Positions 15,906-24,855 of a DNA stretch of 64,000 nt are shown piece by piece. Location: NCBI GenBank assembly GCA_046351555.1, contig JAXLYI010000021.1:153216-217215 (forward strand). The letters run 5' to 3'. Source of the DNA: CAISKJ01 sp046351555. GTDB taxonomy: Bacteria; Myxococcota_A; Polyangia; Polyangiales; Ga0077539. Both the position numbers and the translations under genes were made by a program. Position 1 is the stretch's first letter, and each line of letters starts with the position of its first letter. The notes beneath the pieces were generated by a model. It was not told where the DNA came from. It saw only the letters and a list, made by a program, of their open reading frames with translations, and made no database searches.

Positions 15906-16805
15906 CTACGGCGCCTGCTCGTCGAACACCGCGTCGACGGTGGCCGCCGTCATCGCGCGGGCGAACCAGCGTTCGAGCGCGGGGCGGTCGGTGCAGGCCA
16001 TCACGCGCTCGCGGAGGGCGCCGTCCACGGCGAAGCCGCGCAGCGTGAGCGCCTGAAGCAGCATCCGGGCTTCGCCGCGGGCCTCCCCTCGGGCTTCGCC
16101 TCGGGCCTCCCCTCGGGCCTCGAGGAAGAGGCGAAACTTCCGAAACGCAGGGCTCTCCGGCATGTTGTCGACGTTCACGAGGGTCTCCTGGAAGAGCCGG
16201 AGGAGCGGCTCACCGAGCACGTTGAGAATGGCCTGCGCCTGCGCCTCCCGCAAGAGCTCGTCCGGGGGCTTGTCGGTGAGCGCGAGCGCCTCCTCGACGA
16301 TGGCCTTCGCCGCCTCGCCCTTGCGCCGCCGCACCGCCCACGCTGCGAAGAACGCCAGCTCGGGCTTGTCCGCGGCGAGGAGCGCGCGGGCCTCCTTCGC
16401 GGTGAGGAGCACGACGACGGGTTCGAGGCGAATGGCGGTGCCGTGCGCGGCGGTGAGGGCGACCTCCGCGCGCGCCTTCGCGGCCACGGCGCGCGAGGCG
16501 GTGATGACGAAGAGATCGCCGATCACCTTGTGCTCCGCGAGGAGCATGGCGACGGTGACGATCCACGACGCGACCTTCGTCGCCTTCCACTTCAGTTGGA
16601 CCTCGGCGAAGGCCCACGCGCGCCCCTTCCGCAGCCAGAAGACGTCGGGCCGCCGATCGATGGTCAGCACCGCCTGGAGCGCCGAGTCGTCGAGCCGCAT
16701 CCCCTTCGCCAGCCCCCGGTGCGTGAGCGTCCGCAGCAGCAGGTCGAACCACTCGGGGTGCTCCTTCAGCACCCGCACCATCATCTCGTGCGCGGCCCCA
16801 GGCAT
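15906..16805 (-). CDS. Rpn-like PD-(D/E)XK nuclease candidate with EARG repeats
   Basis: 299 residues. The N-terminal half contains TIDRRPDVFWL followed by AWAFAEVQLKW, the D ... E-x-Q arrangement of PD-(D/E)XK nucleases of the Rpn/YhgA-like transposase-related group. The second half is helical and carries four and three-quarter copies of EARG (residues about 229-247), the kind of Gly/Glu/Arg/Ala repeat common in that group. Rpn proteins promote recombination in vivo or act against phages. Alternatively it is simply one of the many family members with no proven activity. No signal peptide; cytoplasmic. It is separated by about 300 bp from both neighbours. Confidence 0.6.
   Translation of the reverse strand: MPGAAHEMMVRVLKEHPEWFDLLLRTLTHRGLAKGMRLDDSALQAVLTIDRRPDVFWLRKGRAWAFAEVQLKWKATKVASWIVTVAMLLAEHKVIGDLFVITASRAVAAKARAEVALTAAHGTAIRLEPVVVLLTAKEARALLAADKPELAFFAAWAVRRRKGEAAKAIVEEALALTDKPPDELLREAQAQAILNVLGEPLLRLFQETLVNVDNMPESPAFRKFRLFLEARGEARGEARGEARGEARMLLQALTLRGFAVDGALRERVMACTDRPALERWFARAMTAATVDAVFDEQAP
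16065..16121 (-). repeat. 12-bp in-frame tandem repeat (EARG) x 4.75
   Basis: Five successive 12-bp units (pattern GARGCCCGVGGV on the - strand, last one 9 bp) within the nuclease-like gene. Copy-number change would keep the frame, so length variation is expected. Confidence 0.85.
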
Positions 16806-17115
16806 CCGCGGGGGCTACGCCAACGCCACCGCACGCGCAACCCACCGCCGGACATTCTCTGACCGATGACCCGACGCTCCCCAGAAGCCCGCGCCTTTCA
16901 GCTCACGGGATCTCCCGCCACCCCCTTGCGCCGCGCTCTCGCCCGACGGGGCGTTGCTCCCCTACCGCGGCAGCCACGAACGCGCGTGAGGCGCGATGGT
17001 GTCAGCCACCCACGCGACGCGCGCCAGGGAGAACGCCACCCTCGCCCCAAACCGCGCCGATCGCGCCGCAACCCGCGCCCTGTTCGCCGCCCTCGACGCG
17101 CGTGATGCTTCGCGC
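16806..17115. other. Divergent intergenic region, 310 bp
   Basis: Lies between the starts of the Rpn-like gene (-) and the FAD oxidoreductase (+). Short open frames here (for example 16866-17105) have Arg/Pro-rich translations without any feature of a real protein, and the upstream extension of the oxidoreductase frame is not conserved-looking. No clear promoter motif was found. Confidence 0.5.
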
Positions 17116-18057
17116 ATGACACCCTCCTCCGCCTCGTCCGCCGCCCCCCTCTACGACGTCGTCATCGCGGGCGGCGGCCCCGCCGGGCTCGCCGCCGCGC
17201 TCACCCTCGGTCGCGCCCGCAAGCGCGTCCTCCTCTGCGACGCCGGCGCCCCGCGCAACGCCGCCGCCGCGCGCGTCCACAACTTCGTCACCCGCGACGG
17301 GACGCCCCCCGCGGAGATGCGCCGCGTCGCGCGCGAGCAGCTCGGCGCCTACCCGAAGGTCGCCGCGGTCGACTCGCGCGTCGAGGGCGTCGAGGGCGAC
17401 GCGGGGGACTTCACCGTCCGCCTCGCGACCGGCGACGTGCGCGCGCGGCGGGTCGTCGTGTGTACCGGCATGATCGACGAGCTCCCTGCGCTGTCGGGCT
17501 ACCGCGAGCTGTGGGGGCGCTCGATCTTCCAGTGCCCCTACTGCCACGGTTGGGAGGTGCAAGACCGGCCGTTCGGCCTCCTCGCCGATGCGCCCTTCTG
17601 GCTCGAGCACGCGCCCTTCTTCCGCGGCTGGACCGACGACCTCGTCGTCTTCACGGGAGGGCAGTTCGAAGTGACCGACGCGATGCGCGCGCCCCTCACC
17701 GCCGCGGGCGTCGGCCTCGAGGAGCGGCCCCTCCGGCGGCTCGTCGCGGGCGACGACGGCCGCCTCGCCGCGGTCGAGCTCGCGGACGGCACCACGGTCA
17801 CGCGGGAGGTCCTCTTCGCGAAGCCGCCGCAGCGGCAGACGGCGCTCGTCGCGGCGCTCGGCCTCGACCTCGACGAGCAGGGCCTCGTGCGCGTCGACGC
17901 CCAGATGCGCACCTCCCGCGCGGGGGTCTACGCCGCGGGCGACCTCACCACGATGCTCCAGACCGCGGTGGGCGCTGCCGCCGCGGGCATGACGGCGGCG
18001 GCCTGCGTGAACCGCGAGCTCACCATGGAGCTCGTGCTGTCAGGCGCCCTCCTGTGA
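17116..18057 (+). CDS. Thioredoxin-reductase-like FAD-dependent oxidoreductase
   Basis: 313 residues from ATG 17116. The FAD-binding motif VVIAGGGPAGLAAAL is at about residue 15, the redox pair C140-P-Y-C143 lies in FQCPYCHGWE, and YAAGDLTTMLQTAVGAAAAG near the end binds FAD. The central domain, which in true thioredoxin reductase holds a GxGxxA/G NADPH motif, reads FGLLADAPFWLEHAPFF and lacks it. It therefore resembles the GliT/HlmI-type dithiol oxidases and related bacterial proteins that do not use NADPH in the standard way. The substrate is unknown. Its 3' end overlaps that of a convergent AraC-type regulator by 18 bp. The ATG is chosen because the fold starts a few residues later. Confidence 0.85.
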   Translation: MTPSSASSAAPLYDVVIAGGGPAGLAAALTLGRARKRVLLCDAGAPRNAAAARVHNFVTRDGTPPAEMRRVAREQLGAYPKVAAVDSRVEGVEGDAGDFTVRLATGDVRARRVVVCTGMIDELPALSGYRELWGRSIFQCPYCHGWEVQDRPFGLLADAPFWLEHAPFFRGWTDDLVVFTGGQFEVTDAMRAPLTAAGVGLEERPLRRLVAGDDGRLAAVELADGTTVTREVLFAKPPQRQTALVAALGLDLDEQGLVRVDAQMRTSRAGVYAAGDLTTMLQTAVGAAAAGMTAAACVNRELTMELVLSGALL

Positions 18058-18879
18058 CGCGCGCCGCTCCGCGCGCCACGCCGCGGGCGTCGCCCCGTGC
18101 TCCCGCCGAAACATCCGGATGAAGTGCGTCGCGTCCGCGTAGCCGACGCGCGCGGCGACGTCGTCGACGGTCACGTCGGAGCGGGCGAGCAGGCGCCGCG
18201 CCTCCGCGAGGCGGTGGGCGACGATCCAGGCGACCGCGCTCCGGCCGGTGGCGCGCGTGAGGGCGCTGGTGACGTGGGACGGCGTGCGACCCACCGCGGC
18301 GGCGACCTCGCGGAGCGTGAGGGGCCCGAGGCAGTGGCGCTCGATGAAGCGGAGGCTCTCGGCGACGACCGAGGGGACTGATGCGGGAGGCGCGTCGTCG
18401 GCGGCGCGCGCCACCTCGTCGACGACGAGCGTGAGGAGCGCGCGCCGGGTCGCGAAGGGGCGCGCGGGCGACGTCGCGCTGAGCTCGACGAGGAGGCTCT
18501 CGAAGAAGGCCTGGCGCGCGTCGGGGATGCGGACTACCGCCGCGCCGCCGTCCCGCACGCGCTCGAAGGGGGCGAGGAGCGCCTCCGCGTCGCCGTCGCG
18601 CCGCACGGGGGAGAACCCGACGCCCCAGCACGCCGCCCCCGCCGCTTCGAGGGTGCGGTGCGCCGCGCCCGGCGGGATGAGGAGGACGTCGCCGCGCCCG
18701 AGCGCCCACCGGCCCTGCTGCTCCACGAGCGAGCGACCGCCCGTGACGTAGGTGAGGGCCGCGTAGGGGTGCGCGGCGGGCGCGGCGCCCGGGCGGCAGT
18801 GCGCGGTGAGCGCGTAGCGGGCCGCCGCGATGCCGTCGCCCGGGAGTTGCTCGCGGCGAGTGGGAGGGGATGTGCTCAT
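18040..18879 (-). CDS. AraC-family transcriptional regulator
   Basis: 279 residues. The N-terminal half is a cupin-like sensor (YAALTYVTGGRSLVEQQG, GDVLLIPPGAAHR), and the C-terminal hundred residues form the paired helix-turn-helix unit (LTLREVAAAVGRTPSHVTSAL, then DVAARVGYADATHFIRMFRR). It should bind DNA and respond to a small ligand. It converges on and overlaps the FAD oxidoreductase by 18 bp, a weak hint of a functional link. Start ATG 18879 is well placed, 73 bp downstream of the vWA gene's stop on the same strand. Confidence 0.92.
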   Translation of the reverse strand: MSTSPPTRREQLPGDGIAAARYALTAHCRPGAAPAAHPYAALTYVTGGRSLVEQQGRWALGRGDVLLIPPGAAHRTLEAAGAACWGVGFSPVRRDGDAEALLAPFERVRDGGAAVVRIPDARQAFFESLLVELSATSPARPFATRRALLTLVVDEVARAADDAPPASVPSVVAESLRFIERHCLGPLTLREVAAAVGRTPSHVTSALTRATGRSAVAWIVAHRLAEARRLLARSDVTVDDVAARVGYADATHFIRMFRREHGATPAAWRAERRASQEGA

Positions 18880-18952
18880 GGTCGAGGGGATGCGTCACCG
18901 CGCGTCGGCGGGCGTCGTCCATCGGGGCGCCGATCCCCCCGCGTCCCAGCGC

Positions 18953-20791
18953 TCACTGCGGGGCGACGGGGCCGCCGCCCTGCGCGGGCACGACGATGAA
19001 CACCGGCCTCGTGTCGACGACGGTGCCGCCGCGACCGAGCACCTCGATGGTGGCGCGGTAGAGGCGGGCGGTCATCCCGCCCTCGGCGAAGTCGTTGTAG
19101 AAGTCGACGCCGAACACCACGCGCGTCGAGGGCGACACGTTGTAGAAGGTGGTCATGTCGCGGCGCTCGTAGCCGTCGGGCATGTCGGGCACGCCGCGCA
19201 GCGGGGTCACCGACTTGATGAAGTCCGCGGTGGTGCGGCCCATCGGGAGGTTCATCGCGCCCATCTCGGGGACGACGCGGGTGGTGATGTCCTGGCGCGA
19301 CTGGCCGGCGACGCGGGTGACGGCCTCGACGATCGCGGCCGACGCGCCCGAGATGCCCGCGGTGCCCGGGCCGAACACGATGGGCTGGTTCATCGCGTCG
19401 ACGGTGTTGGTCATCTGGGCGACGATGCGGGCGTTGTTGTACGTCTCGCCGCCGACGCCGCCGCCGACGTCGACGCCGATGAAGAAGCCGCCGCGGTGGT
19501 TGAGCGCCGCGACCAGATCCGCGCAGTTGTGCCCGGGGTTGCCCGGCGTCCGCGGCGAGCCCGGCGCGCAGCCGTCGTACCAGCCCGCGTCGGAGGCCAG
19601 CACGATGATCGGCACCCGCCCCTCGCCGAAGCAGCCCCAGCCGTAGCGCACGGCGTCGGGCCGCGAGCCGCAGTCGCGCGCGGGGTCGTTGCGCGGCACC
19701 CACCCGTTGCCCCGCGGGTCGAGCGCGTTGCGCACCGCGATGAGGGCCGCCGGGTCGCTCTCGTGGCCGCGCGCGCCCGAGCCGTCGATCACCTCGAACG
19801 CCGCCTCCGTGTTGCACTCGGGGGAGTCGCCGCCGAAGTAGCGGTTGGCGGTGTCGCGCGCGATGGTGCGCATCACGGAGAAGGCCCGCTGCGACGCGGT
19901 GATGTCGGGGGTGATCGCCTGGCGCACCCAGAGGGTGTAGTCGCCCGGCGAGCCCGGCTCGCCCTGCGGGGGGACGGGCATCGAGTCGAAGCTGCCGACG
20001 CCCATGCGGATGTCGGGGATCTGCCGCTGGATGCCGGGCACGATCACCGACGAGAGGTTGGTGTTGAGGTTGGCGATGATCGAGTCCATCGACGCCGAGT
20101 TGTCGACGAGGAAGAAGACGTCGGCCTGGCGGATGCGCGTGGCGAAGGTGAACTCGCGGTTCTCGTGCGGCCCCGTGGCGGGCGGCGGGTAGTACGGGAG
20201 GACGACGTAGAGGGAGTTCTCCGGCGGCGCGCTCATCCGGTCGGTGGGGCTCGACATGGCGGCGCTCTCGACGAGGTCGGTGGCGCCGTCTCCGTCGGTG
20301 TCGGCGGCGCACGGGTTGGTGCGCGCCATGTACTCCTCGCGGTCGGTGAGGCCGTCGTTGTCGGAGTCGAGGTCGATGAAGTTGGGGACGGTGTCGCCCG
20401 TCATCCCGGTCGCGTCGCAGTTGTCGCCGGTGCCGCCGCACACCGTCCGCTGCATCATCGCGAAGCCGGGGTAGGTGCGGTTGTACTCGTAGACGTCGAG
20501 GTAGCCGTCGTTGTCCGAGTCGTTGTCGCGGTAGTCGGGCATCCCGTCGCGGTCGGTGTCGCGCTGGGGCGCGCCCTCCGCGTCGTCGGAGATGCCGTCG
20601 CCGTCGGTGTCGCGGCACTGCCCCGGGGGCACGTCGATCGGGGGGACGTCGGTGTTCACCGGGCCCCGGTCGGGGGTGACGGTGACGTCCGAGCCGCCGC
20701 CCGCGTCGCCGGGGTCGATGATGACCGGGGTGCTCGGGCTGCAGGCGAGCACGACGGCGGGGAGGGCGAGGAGGAAGGGGCGGAGGTTCAT
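18953..20791 (-). CDS. vWA-domain lipoprotein with calcium-binding DxDxDG repeats
   Basis: 612 residues; lipobox VVLAC, Cys17. Residues about 60-180 contain at least five DxDxDG-type calcium loops (DTDGDGISD, DSDNDGYLD, DSDNDGLTD, DTDGDGATD), as in thrombospondin type 3 repeats. A von Willebrand A domain follows with the MIDAS signature DNSASM (D230, S232, S234), then about 200 residues of beta-rich tail. It is probably a surface protein using Ca and Mg/Mn for structure and ligand binding. A 66-bp piece of this gene is repeated at 15804-15869. Confidence 0.9.
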   Translation of the reverse strand: MNLRPFLLALPAVVLACSPSTPVIIDPGDAGGGSDVTVTPDRGPVNTDVPPIDVPPGQCRDTDGDGISDDAEGAPQRDTDRDGMPDYRDNDSDNDGYLDVYEYNRTYPGFAMMQRTVCGGTGDNCDATGMTGDTVPNFIDLDSDNDGLTDREEYMARTNPCAADTDGDGATDLVESAAMSSPTDRMSAPPENSLYVVLPYYPPPATGPHENREFTFATRIRQADVFFLVDNSASMDSIIANLNTNLSSVIVPGIQRQIPDIRMGVGSFDSMPVPPQGEPGSPGDYTLWVRQAITPDITASQRAFSVMRTIARDTANRYFGGDSPECNTEAAFEVIDGSGARGHESDPAALIAVRNALDPRGNGWVPRNDPARDCGSRPDAVRYGWGCFGEGRVPIIVLASDAGWYDGCAPGSPRTPGNPGHNCADLVAALNHRGGFFIGVDVGGGVGGETYNNARIVAQMTNTVDAMNQPIVFGPGTAGISGASAAIVEAVTRVAGQSRQDITTRVVPEMGAMNLPMGRTTADFIKSVTPLRGVPDMPDGYERRDMTTFYNVSPSTRVVFGVDFYNDFAEGGMTARLYRATIEVLGRGGTVVDTRPVFIVVPAQGGGPVAPQ

Positions 20792-20873
20792 CGCGGCGCT
20801 CGGAGGGGATTACACACACGGCGCGGCGCCCGGTGCAATGGGCGCACGGTGACCACCCCCCGATGGCGCGGCG

Positions 20874-21230
20874 TCACCCGACCTGGACGAGCGCGCCGCG
20901 GGCCATCGGCCAGAAGGCCCCGCCCGTGTACCGCAGCCTCGCCATGCCCCCCGGGTGGACGAACACCTGGATCCGCTCCTCCCCGTGCTCCTGCGAGAGG
21001 AACGACGGGCGCCCGGTGAAGAACACCCGCACCAGGTGCCACCCCGGCGGCGTCGGGAAGACGTGCCACACGCCGCCCTCGCGCTCGTATCGGACGCCGT
21101 CGATCTCGACCCAGGTGTTGTACTTGCGCGTGAGGAAGTTGGTCGAGGTCGCGTTGCCGCCCGCGAAGAACCCGAACTGGAGCTCGACGGCGACCGCCCC
21201 GTAGGGCTGCTGCGGTGGGGGCGGGTACAT
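20874..21230 (-). CDS. Small protein of unknown function
   Basis: 118 residues, short Pro-rich start (MYPPPPQQPYG) followed by a compact beta-rich sequence (AVAVELQFGFFAGG, YNTWVEIDGVRYE, GWHLVRVFFTGRP, IQVFVHPGGMARLRYTG). The alternation of hydrophobic and polar residues suggests a single beta-sandwich. No signal peptide or cysteines. It sits between the vWA and cysteine-repeat lipoprotein genes on the same strand. Confidence 0.65.
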   Translation of the reverse strand: MYPPPPQQPYGAVAVELQFGFFAGGNATSTNFLTRKYNTWVEIDGVRYEREGGVWHVFPTPPGWHLVRVFFTGRPSFLSQEHGEERIQVFVHPGGMARLRYTGGAFWPMARGALVQVG

Positions 21231-21273
21231 GGGCCGCGAGACTACGCCCGCGGCGCACGGAGGGGGAAGCGGC

Positions 21274-23913
21274 TCAGCGCACCGCGATGGAGTAGCGGCG
21301 GTTGGTGTTGCAGGCGACCGCGCTGTAGGCCTGCGTGCTGTCGGGGCAGAGGTTGGAGCCGACGCCGAAGCCGTTGTAGTAGGGCGCGGCGGTGCCGGTG
21401 AAGCAGATGCGCCCGTAGCGCGAGTCGACGCTCGCCCACGGGTCGGTGCAGAGCGTCGGCCAGTTGTTGTAGCCGTAGCGCAGGGTGGAGACGACGGACA
21501 TCGCGCCGCCGACCGACACCCCGATGGTCTCGTCGACCTGCGGGTAGCGGAAGGGCGCCTGCGAGCGCCAGTTGGGCGGCAGCGTGAAGCGCGCCCAGTT
21601 GGGGAGCAGCGTGCGGTCGCCCTGCCGGAAGGCCACCAGCACCTGCGTCGCGTCGTTGCGCAGCGTGCGGCTGGTCACCTGGTAGTCGATCGTGGTGCTG
21701 TTGTAGCCGCCGGCGTCGGCGAAGAAGATCTCCGTCCACCCGCCGCCCTCGGTGGTCATGTCGCAGTACGCGGTGAAGCCCGGCTCGCTGCCCGTCCCGT
21801 CGGCGTCGAGCGCGTAGGTGCCGCTCGCGGCCGTGGGGATCGCCCGGTGCAGCTCGTTGCAGCTCCGCGGCGCCGAGCACACCCCCGACGCGCACGCGAG
21901 CGAGGGGCAGATGTTGCCGCACGTGCCGCAGTTGCGCGGGTCGGAGGCCACCGCCACCTCGCAGCCGGTGGCGGGGTTGCGGTCGCAGTCGGCCGTGCCC
22001 GCCGCGCAGGTGATGCTGCACGCGCCGCCGGTGCACACGCGGGTGGCGCTCGGGCCGCCGGGGCAGGCGTTGCCGCACGCGCCGCAGTTGTCGGGGTTGG
22101 TCATCGTGTCGATGCAGGCCATCCCGCAGCGCGTCTGGCCCGCCGCGCAGCCCGTCCCGCAGGAGGCGCCCGAGGTGCCCGCGACGCACACCGGCGTGGC
22201 GCCCGAGCAGCGGTTGGAGCAGATGCCGCAGGTGAGCACCGAGCCGAGGTCTGACTCGCAGCCGTTGACCGGGTTGGCGTCGCAGTCGGCGCGGCCCGAC
22301 GCGCAGGTGAGCCCGCAGATGCCGCTCGTGCAGGTGGCGGCGGACGACGGGCCCGAGGGGCACTCCATCCCGCAGGCGCCGCAGTTGGTGAGGCTGGTGA
22401 GGAGGTTGACCTCGCAGCCGTTGCCCGGGTTGCCGTCGCAGTCGGCGAAGCCCGCGTTGCAGGCCGTGCGGCAGCGCCCGCTGACGCAGGCGACGGCGGC
22501 GTTGGGGCCGGCGGTGCAGACGGCCCCGCAGGCGCCGCAGTTCATCGCGTTGGAGAGGGTGCTGGCCTCGCAGCCGTTGGTGGCGTTGCCGTCGCAGTCG
22601 CCGAAGCCCGCGGTGCAGGTGAGCCCGCAGGCGCCGCGGCTGCACACCGGGGTCGCGTTGGTGGCGCCGCGGCAGACGGTGCCGCACGTCCCGCAGCTCG
22701 TCACCGCGTCGAGGCGCGCCTCGCAGCCGTTGGACGGGTCCGTGTCGCAGTCGGAGAAGCCGGTGTCGCAGGTGGCGCCGCAGCGCCCCGTCGCGCAGGC
22801 CCGGGCCGCGTTGGGGCGCTCGGGGCAGACGGTGCCGCAGGCCCCGCAGTTGTCGGGGCTGGCGGCGGTGTCGACGCAGGCCATCCCGCAGCGCACCTGG
22901 CCGGCCGCGCAGCCGGAGACGCAGGTGGGCGCGCCGCCGACGACGCTGCAGAGGGGCGTGGCGCCGGTGCACCGGGTCGCGCAGGCGCCGCAGGAGTTGG
23001 CGTCGGAGAGGCTCGCCTCGCAGCCGTCGGCCGCGTTCATGTTGCAGTCGGCGAAGCCCACGTTGCAGGTGACGCGGCACGAGCCGCCCGTGCAGGTCGA
23101 GGTGGCGTTGGGCCCGGCGACGCAGGCGTTGCCGCAGCGGCCGCAGTGCATCGACGAGGCGGTGAGGTCGACCTCGCAGCCGTTGGCGGCGTTGGCGTCG
23201 CAGTTGCCGAAGCCGGTGTTGCACGCCATCACGCCGCACGCGCCGGCCGCGCACGACGCGGTGGCCTGGGGCACCGAGCAGGCGCGCCCGCACATGCCGC
23301 AGTTGGCGGGGTCTTCGGACGTGCGGAGGCACGCGTTGGAGCAGCACGACTGGCCCGTCGGGCAGGCGTGGGCGTCGTTGCAGCCGGGGACGCAGTTGCG
23401 GGTGGCGCCGCACACCTGGCCGGCGGGGCACTGGTCGTCGGCCATGCACCCGACGCAGACGTGCTGGGTGGTGTCGCAGTGGCGCGAGTCGCACTGCATG
23501 TCGGCGTCGCAGCCGGCCTCGCAGCGCATCCCCGCGGTGCAGTACTGGCCCATGGTGCAGGCCGTCCGGTTGCCCGGCGTGCACTGGACGCAGCGCCCGG
23601 ACACGAGGTCGCACGCGCGCAGGCCGAACTCGTTGCTCCCGCAGTCGGTGTTGTCGCGGCACGTCCCGGCGGCGCGGTCGGGCGCGGCGTCGGCGACGTC
23701 GGCCGGGGCGAGGTCGGAGGCGACGTCCGTGGGCACGTCGGGCGCGTTGGGGACGTCGTCGGGGAGCATGGCGTCGGGCGCGACGTCGGGCGGGGGCGCG
23801 GCGTCGGCGTCGTCGGCGACGGTGGCGTCGTGCAGCGGGCCGACGATGCCGGAGCCCGTACACGCGGCGAGGAGGGCGACGAGGACGGCGGGGCGTAAAG
23901 CGCGAAGGATCAT
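21274..23913 (-). CDS. Cysteine-repeat lipoprotein with C-terminal fibrinogen-like motif (second member)
   Basis: 879 residues; lipobox LLAAC, Cys18, then an Asp/Ala/Pro tether to about residue 80. Residues 85-640 carry two kinds of Cys modules: an N-terminal set of CxxDxxC types (GCDADMQCDSRHC, GQSCCSNACL) and a long run of NCGxCGxxC/DCDxNxxNGCE repeats. The tail contains FTAYCDMTTEGGGWTEIFF, the same fibrinogen-like edge as in the protein at 12475-15609, and ends SIAVR. The two proteins share layout but differ in repeat order, so they are old paralogues. A surface role in adhesion or prey contact is plausible but unproven. Confidence 0.87.
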   Translation of the reverse strand: MILRALRPAVLVALLAACTGSGIVGPLHDATVADDADAAPPPDVAPDAMLPDDVPNAPDVPTDVASDLAPADVADAAPDRAAGTCRDNTDCGSNEFGLRACDLVSGRCVQCTPGNRTACTMGQYCTAGMRCEAGCDADMQCDSRHCDTTQHVCVGCMADDQCPAGQVCGATRNCVPGCNDAHACPTGQSCCSNACLRTSEDPANCGMCGRACSVPQATASCAAGACGVMACNTGFGNCDANAANGCEVDLTASSMHCGRCGNACVAGPNATSTCTGGSCRVTCNVGFADCNMNAADGCEASLSDANSCGACATRCTGATPLCSVVGGAPTCVSGCAAGQVRCGMACVDTAASPDNCGACGTVCPERPNAARACATGRCGATCDTGFSDCDTDPSNGCEARLDAVTSCGTCGTVCRGATNATPVCSRGACGLTCTAGFGDCDGNATNGCEASTLSNAMNCGACGAVCTAGPNAAVACVSGRCRTACNAGFADCDGNPGNGCEVNLLTSLTNCGACGMECPSGPSSAATCTSGICGLTCASGRADCDANPVNGCESDLGSVLTCGICSNRCSGATPVCVAGTSGASCGTGCAAGQTRCGMACIDTMTNPDNCGACGNACPGGPSATRVCTGGACSITCAAGTADCDRNPATGCEVAVASDPRNCGTCGNICPSLACASGVCSAPRSCNELHRAIPTAASGTYALDADGTGSEPGFTAYCDMTTEGGGWTEIFFADAGGYNSTTIDYQVTSRTLRNDATQVLVAFRQGDRTLLPNWARFTLPPNWRSQAPFRYPQVDETIGVSVGGAMSVVSTLRYGYNNWPTLCTDPWASVDSRYGRICFTGTAAPYYNGFGVGSNLCPDSTQAYSAVACNTNRRYSIAVR

Positions 23914-23997
23914 GATGGCGGTGGCCTCCGGGGCGAAAGGTGCGTCTCGCGATGGGACGCCCCCGCGGGGCCACGGGTCAAGAAAAGACCGACAAGG

Positions 23998-24816
23998 CTA
24001 CCGACGGCTGCGGCGCGGGGGTTGGCAGCGCGGGCACCAGCAGGTGGTGCGGCCGCCGACCTCCTCGCGGGCGAGCGCGGCGCCGCAGCGCGGGCAGTGG
24101 CCGCCGGCCTCCCAGCGGTGCGGGAAGAGCCACGAGGCGGGATAGCCCCAGTCGTCGCGGATGCGCTCGACGGCGTCGCGCGCCACGCGTCGGACGGTGC
24201 GCCGGAGGAGGGCCGCACCCTCGTCGCCGAGCTTCCCCGCGGGGGTGGCGGGGTGGACGCCGGCGCGCCAGAGCACCTCGTCGGCCATCCAGTTGCCGAT
24301 GCCGGGGAAGCGCTCCTGCATGAGGAGGACGGCCTTCACCGGTGCCTTCGCGCGCCGGGTGAGGAAGTCGCGCACGGCTTCGAAGGAGAACGCGTCGGAG
24401 AGCACCGACGGCGCGATCGACGACCACCAGGCGGGCTCGTCTTCGCCTCGCGCGAACCGCACCCGCCCGAAGCCCCGAGGGTCGTGGAACACCAGCGCCC
24501 CTGCGTCCGTGTCGATCACGAGGTGCTCGTGGCGCGCGGGCTCGTGGCCGGCGGGCTCGACGCGGAGGCGGCCGCTCATCCCGAGGTGGAGGCCGAGCCA
24601 GCGGTCGCCCGTCGCGCCGAAGCGGAAGGCCATCTGCTTGCCGCGCGCCTCGGAGCCCGTGAGCTTCTCGCCGACGAGGGCGGCGGCGAGGGCGTCGAGG
24701 TCGACGTCGCGGAGCGGCCGTGCGCGCGGTGAGGCGCTTCGAACGGCGGTGACGGTGGCGCCGACGGCGGCGTCCCACAGGCGGCGGGCGTGTTCGACCT
24801 CGGCGAGCTCGGGCAT
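23998..24816 (-). CDS. mutM: Formamidopyrimidine-DNA glycosylase
   Basis: 272 residues, typical length. It begins MPELAEVE, with the Pro2 nucleophile and Glu3 of Fpg/Nei enzymes; K60 in ARGKQMAF corresponds to the conserved lysine. The helix-two-turn-helix GIGNWMADEVLWRAGVHP and a C-terminal zinc finger (CPRCG ... CWCPRC) bind DNA. The enzyme removes oxidised purines such as 8-oxoguanine and nicks the strand by beta/delta elimination. The fifth residue is Ala instead of the usual Pro (PELPE), a mild variation. YbaK lies just upstream (40 bp) on the same strand. Confidence 0.92.
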   Translation of the reverse strand: MPELAEVEHARRLWDAAVGATVTAVRSASPRARPLRDVDLDALAAALVGEKLTGSEARGKQMAFRFGATGDRWLGLHLGMSGRLRVEPAGHEPARHEHLVIDTDAGALVFHDPRGFGRVRFARGEDEPAWWSSIAPSVLSDAFSFEAVRDFLTRRAKAPVKAVLLMQERFPGIGNWMADEVLWRAGVHPATPAGKLGDEGAALLRRTVRRVARDAVERIRDDWGYPASWLFPHRWEAGGHCPRCGAALAREEVGGRTTCWCPRCQPPRRSRR

Positions 24817-24855
24817 CGTTCGGGTGGGATGCGCGGGGGAGGGGAGGCGGTGGCG

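Noticed and set aside
12295..16056. 1253-codon open frame on the + strand across the cysteine-repeat lipoprotein
   Set aside because: It is antisense to the lipoprotein; GC-rich codons leave the opposite strand open. Its translation is Val/Gly/Ala/Arg-rich without any fold or signal.
16866..17105. Small open frame with Arg/Pro-rich product in the divergent gap
   Set aside because: No conserved-looking segment, no ribosome-binding site, composition of random GC-rich translation.
18830..21019. 729-codon open frame opposite the vWA gene
   Set aside because: Low-complexity translation mirroring the Asp/Gly-rich vWA gene; no start context or domain.
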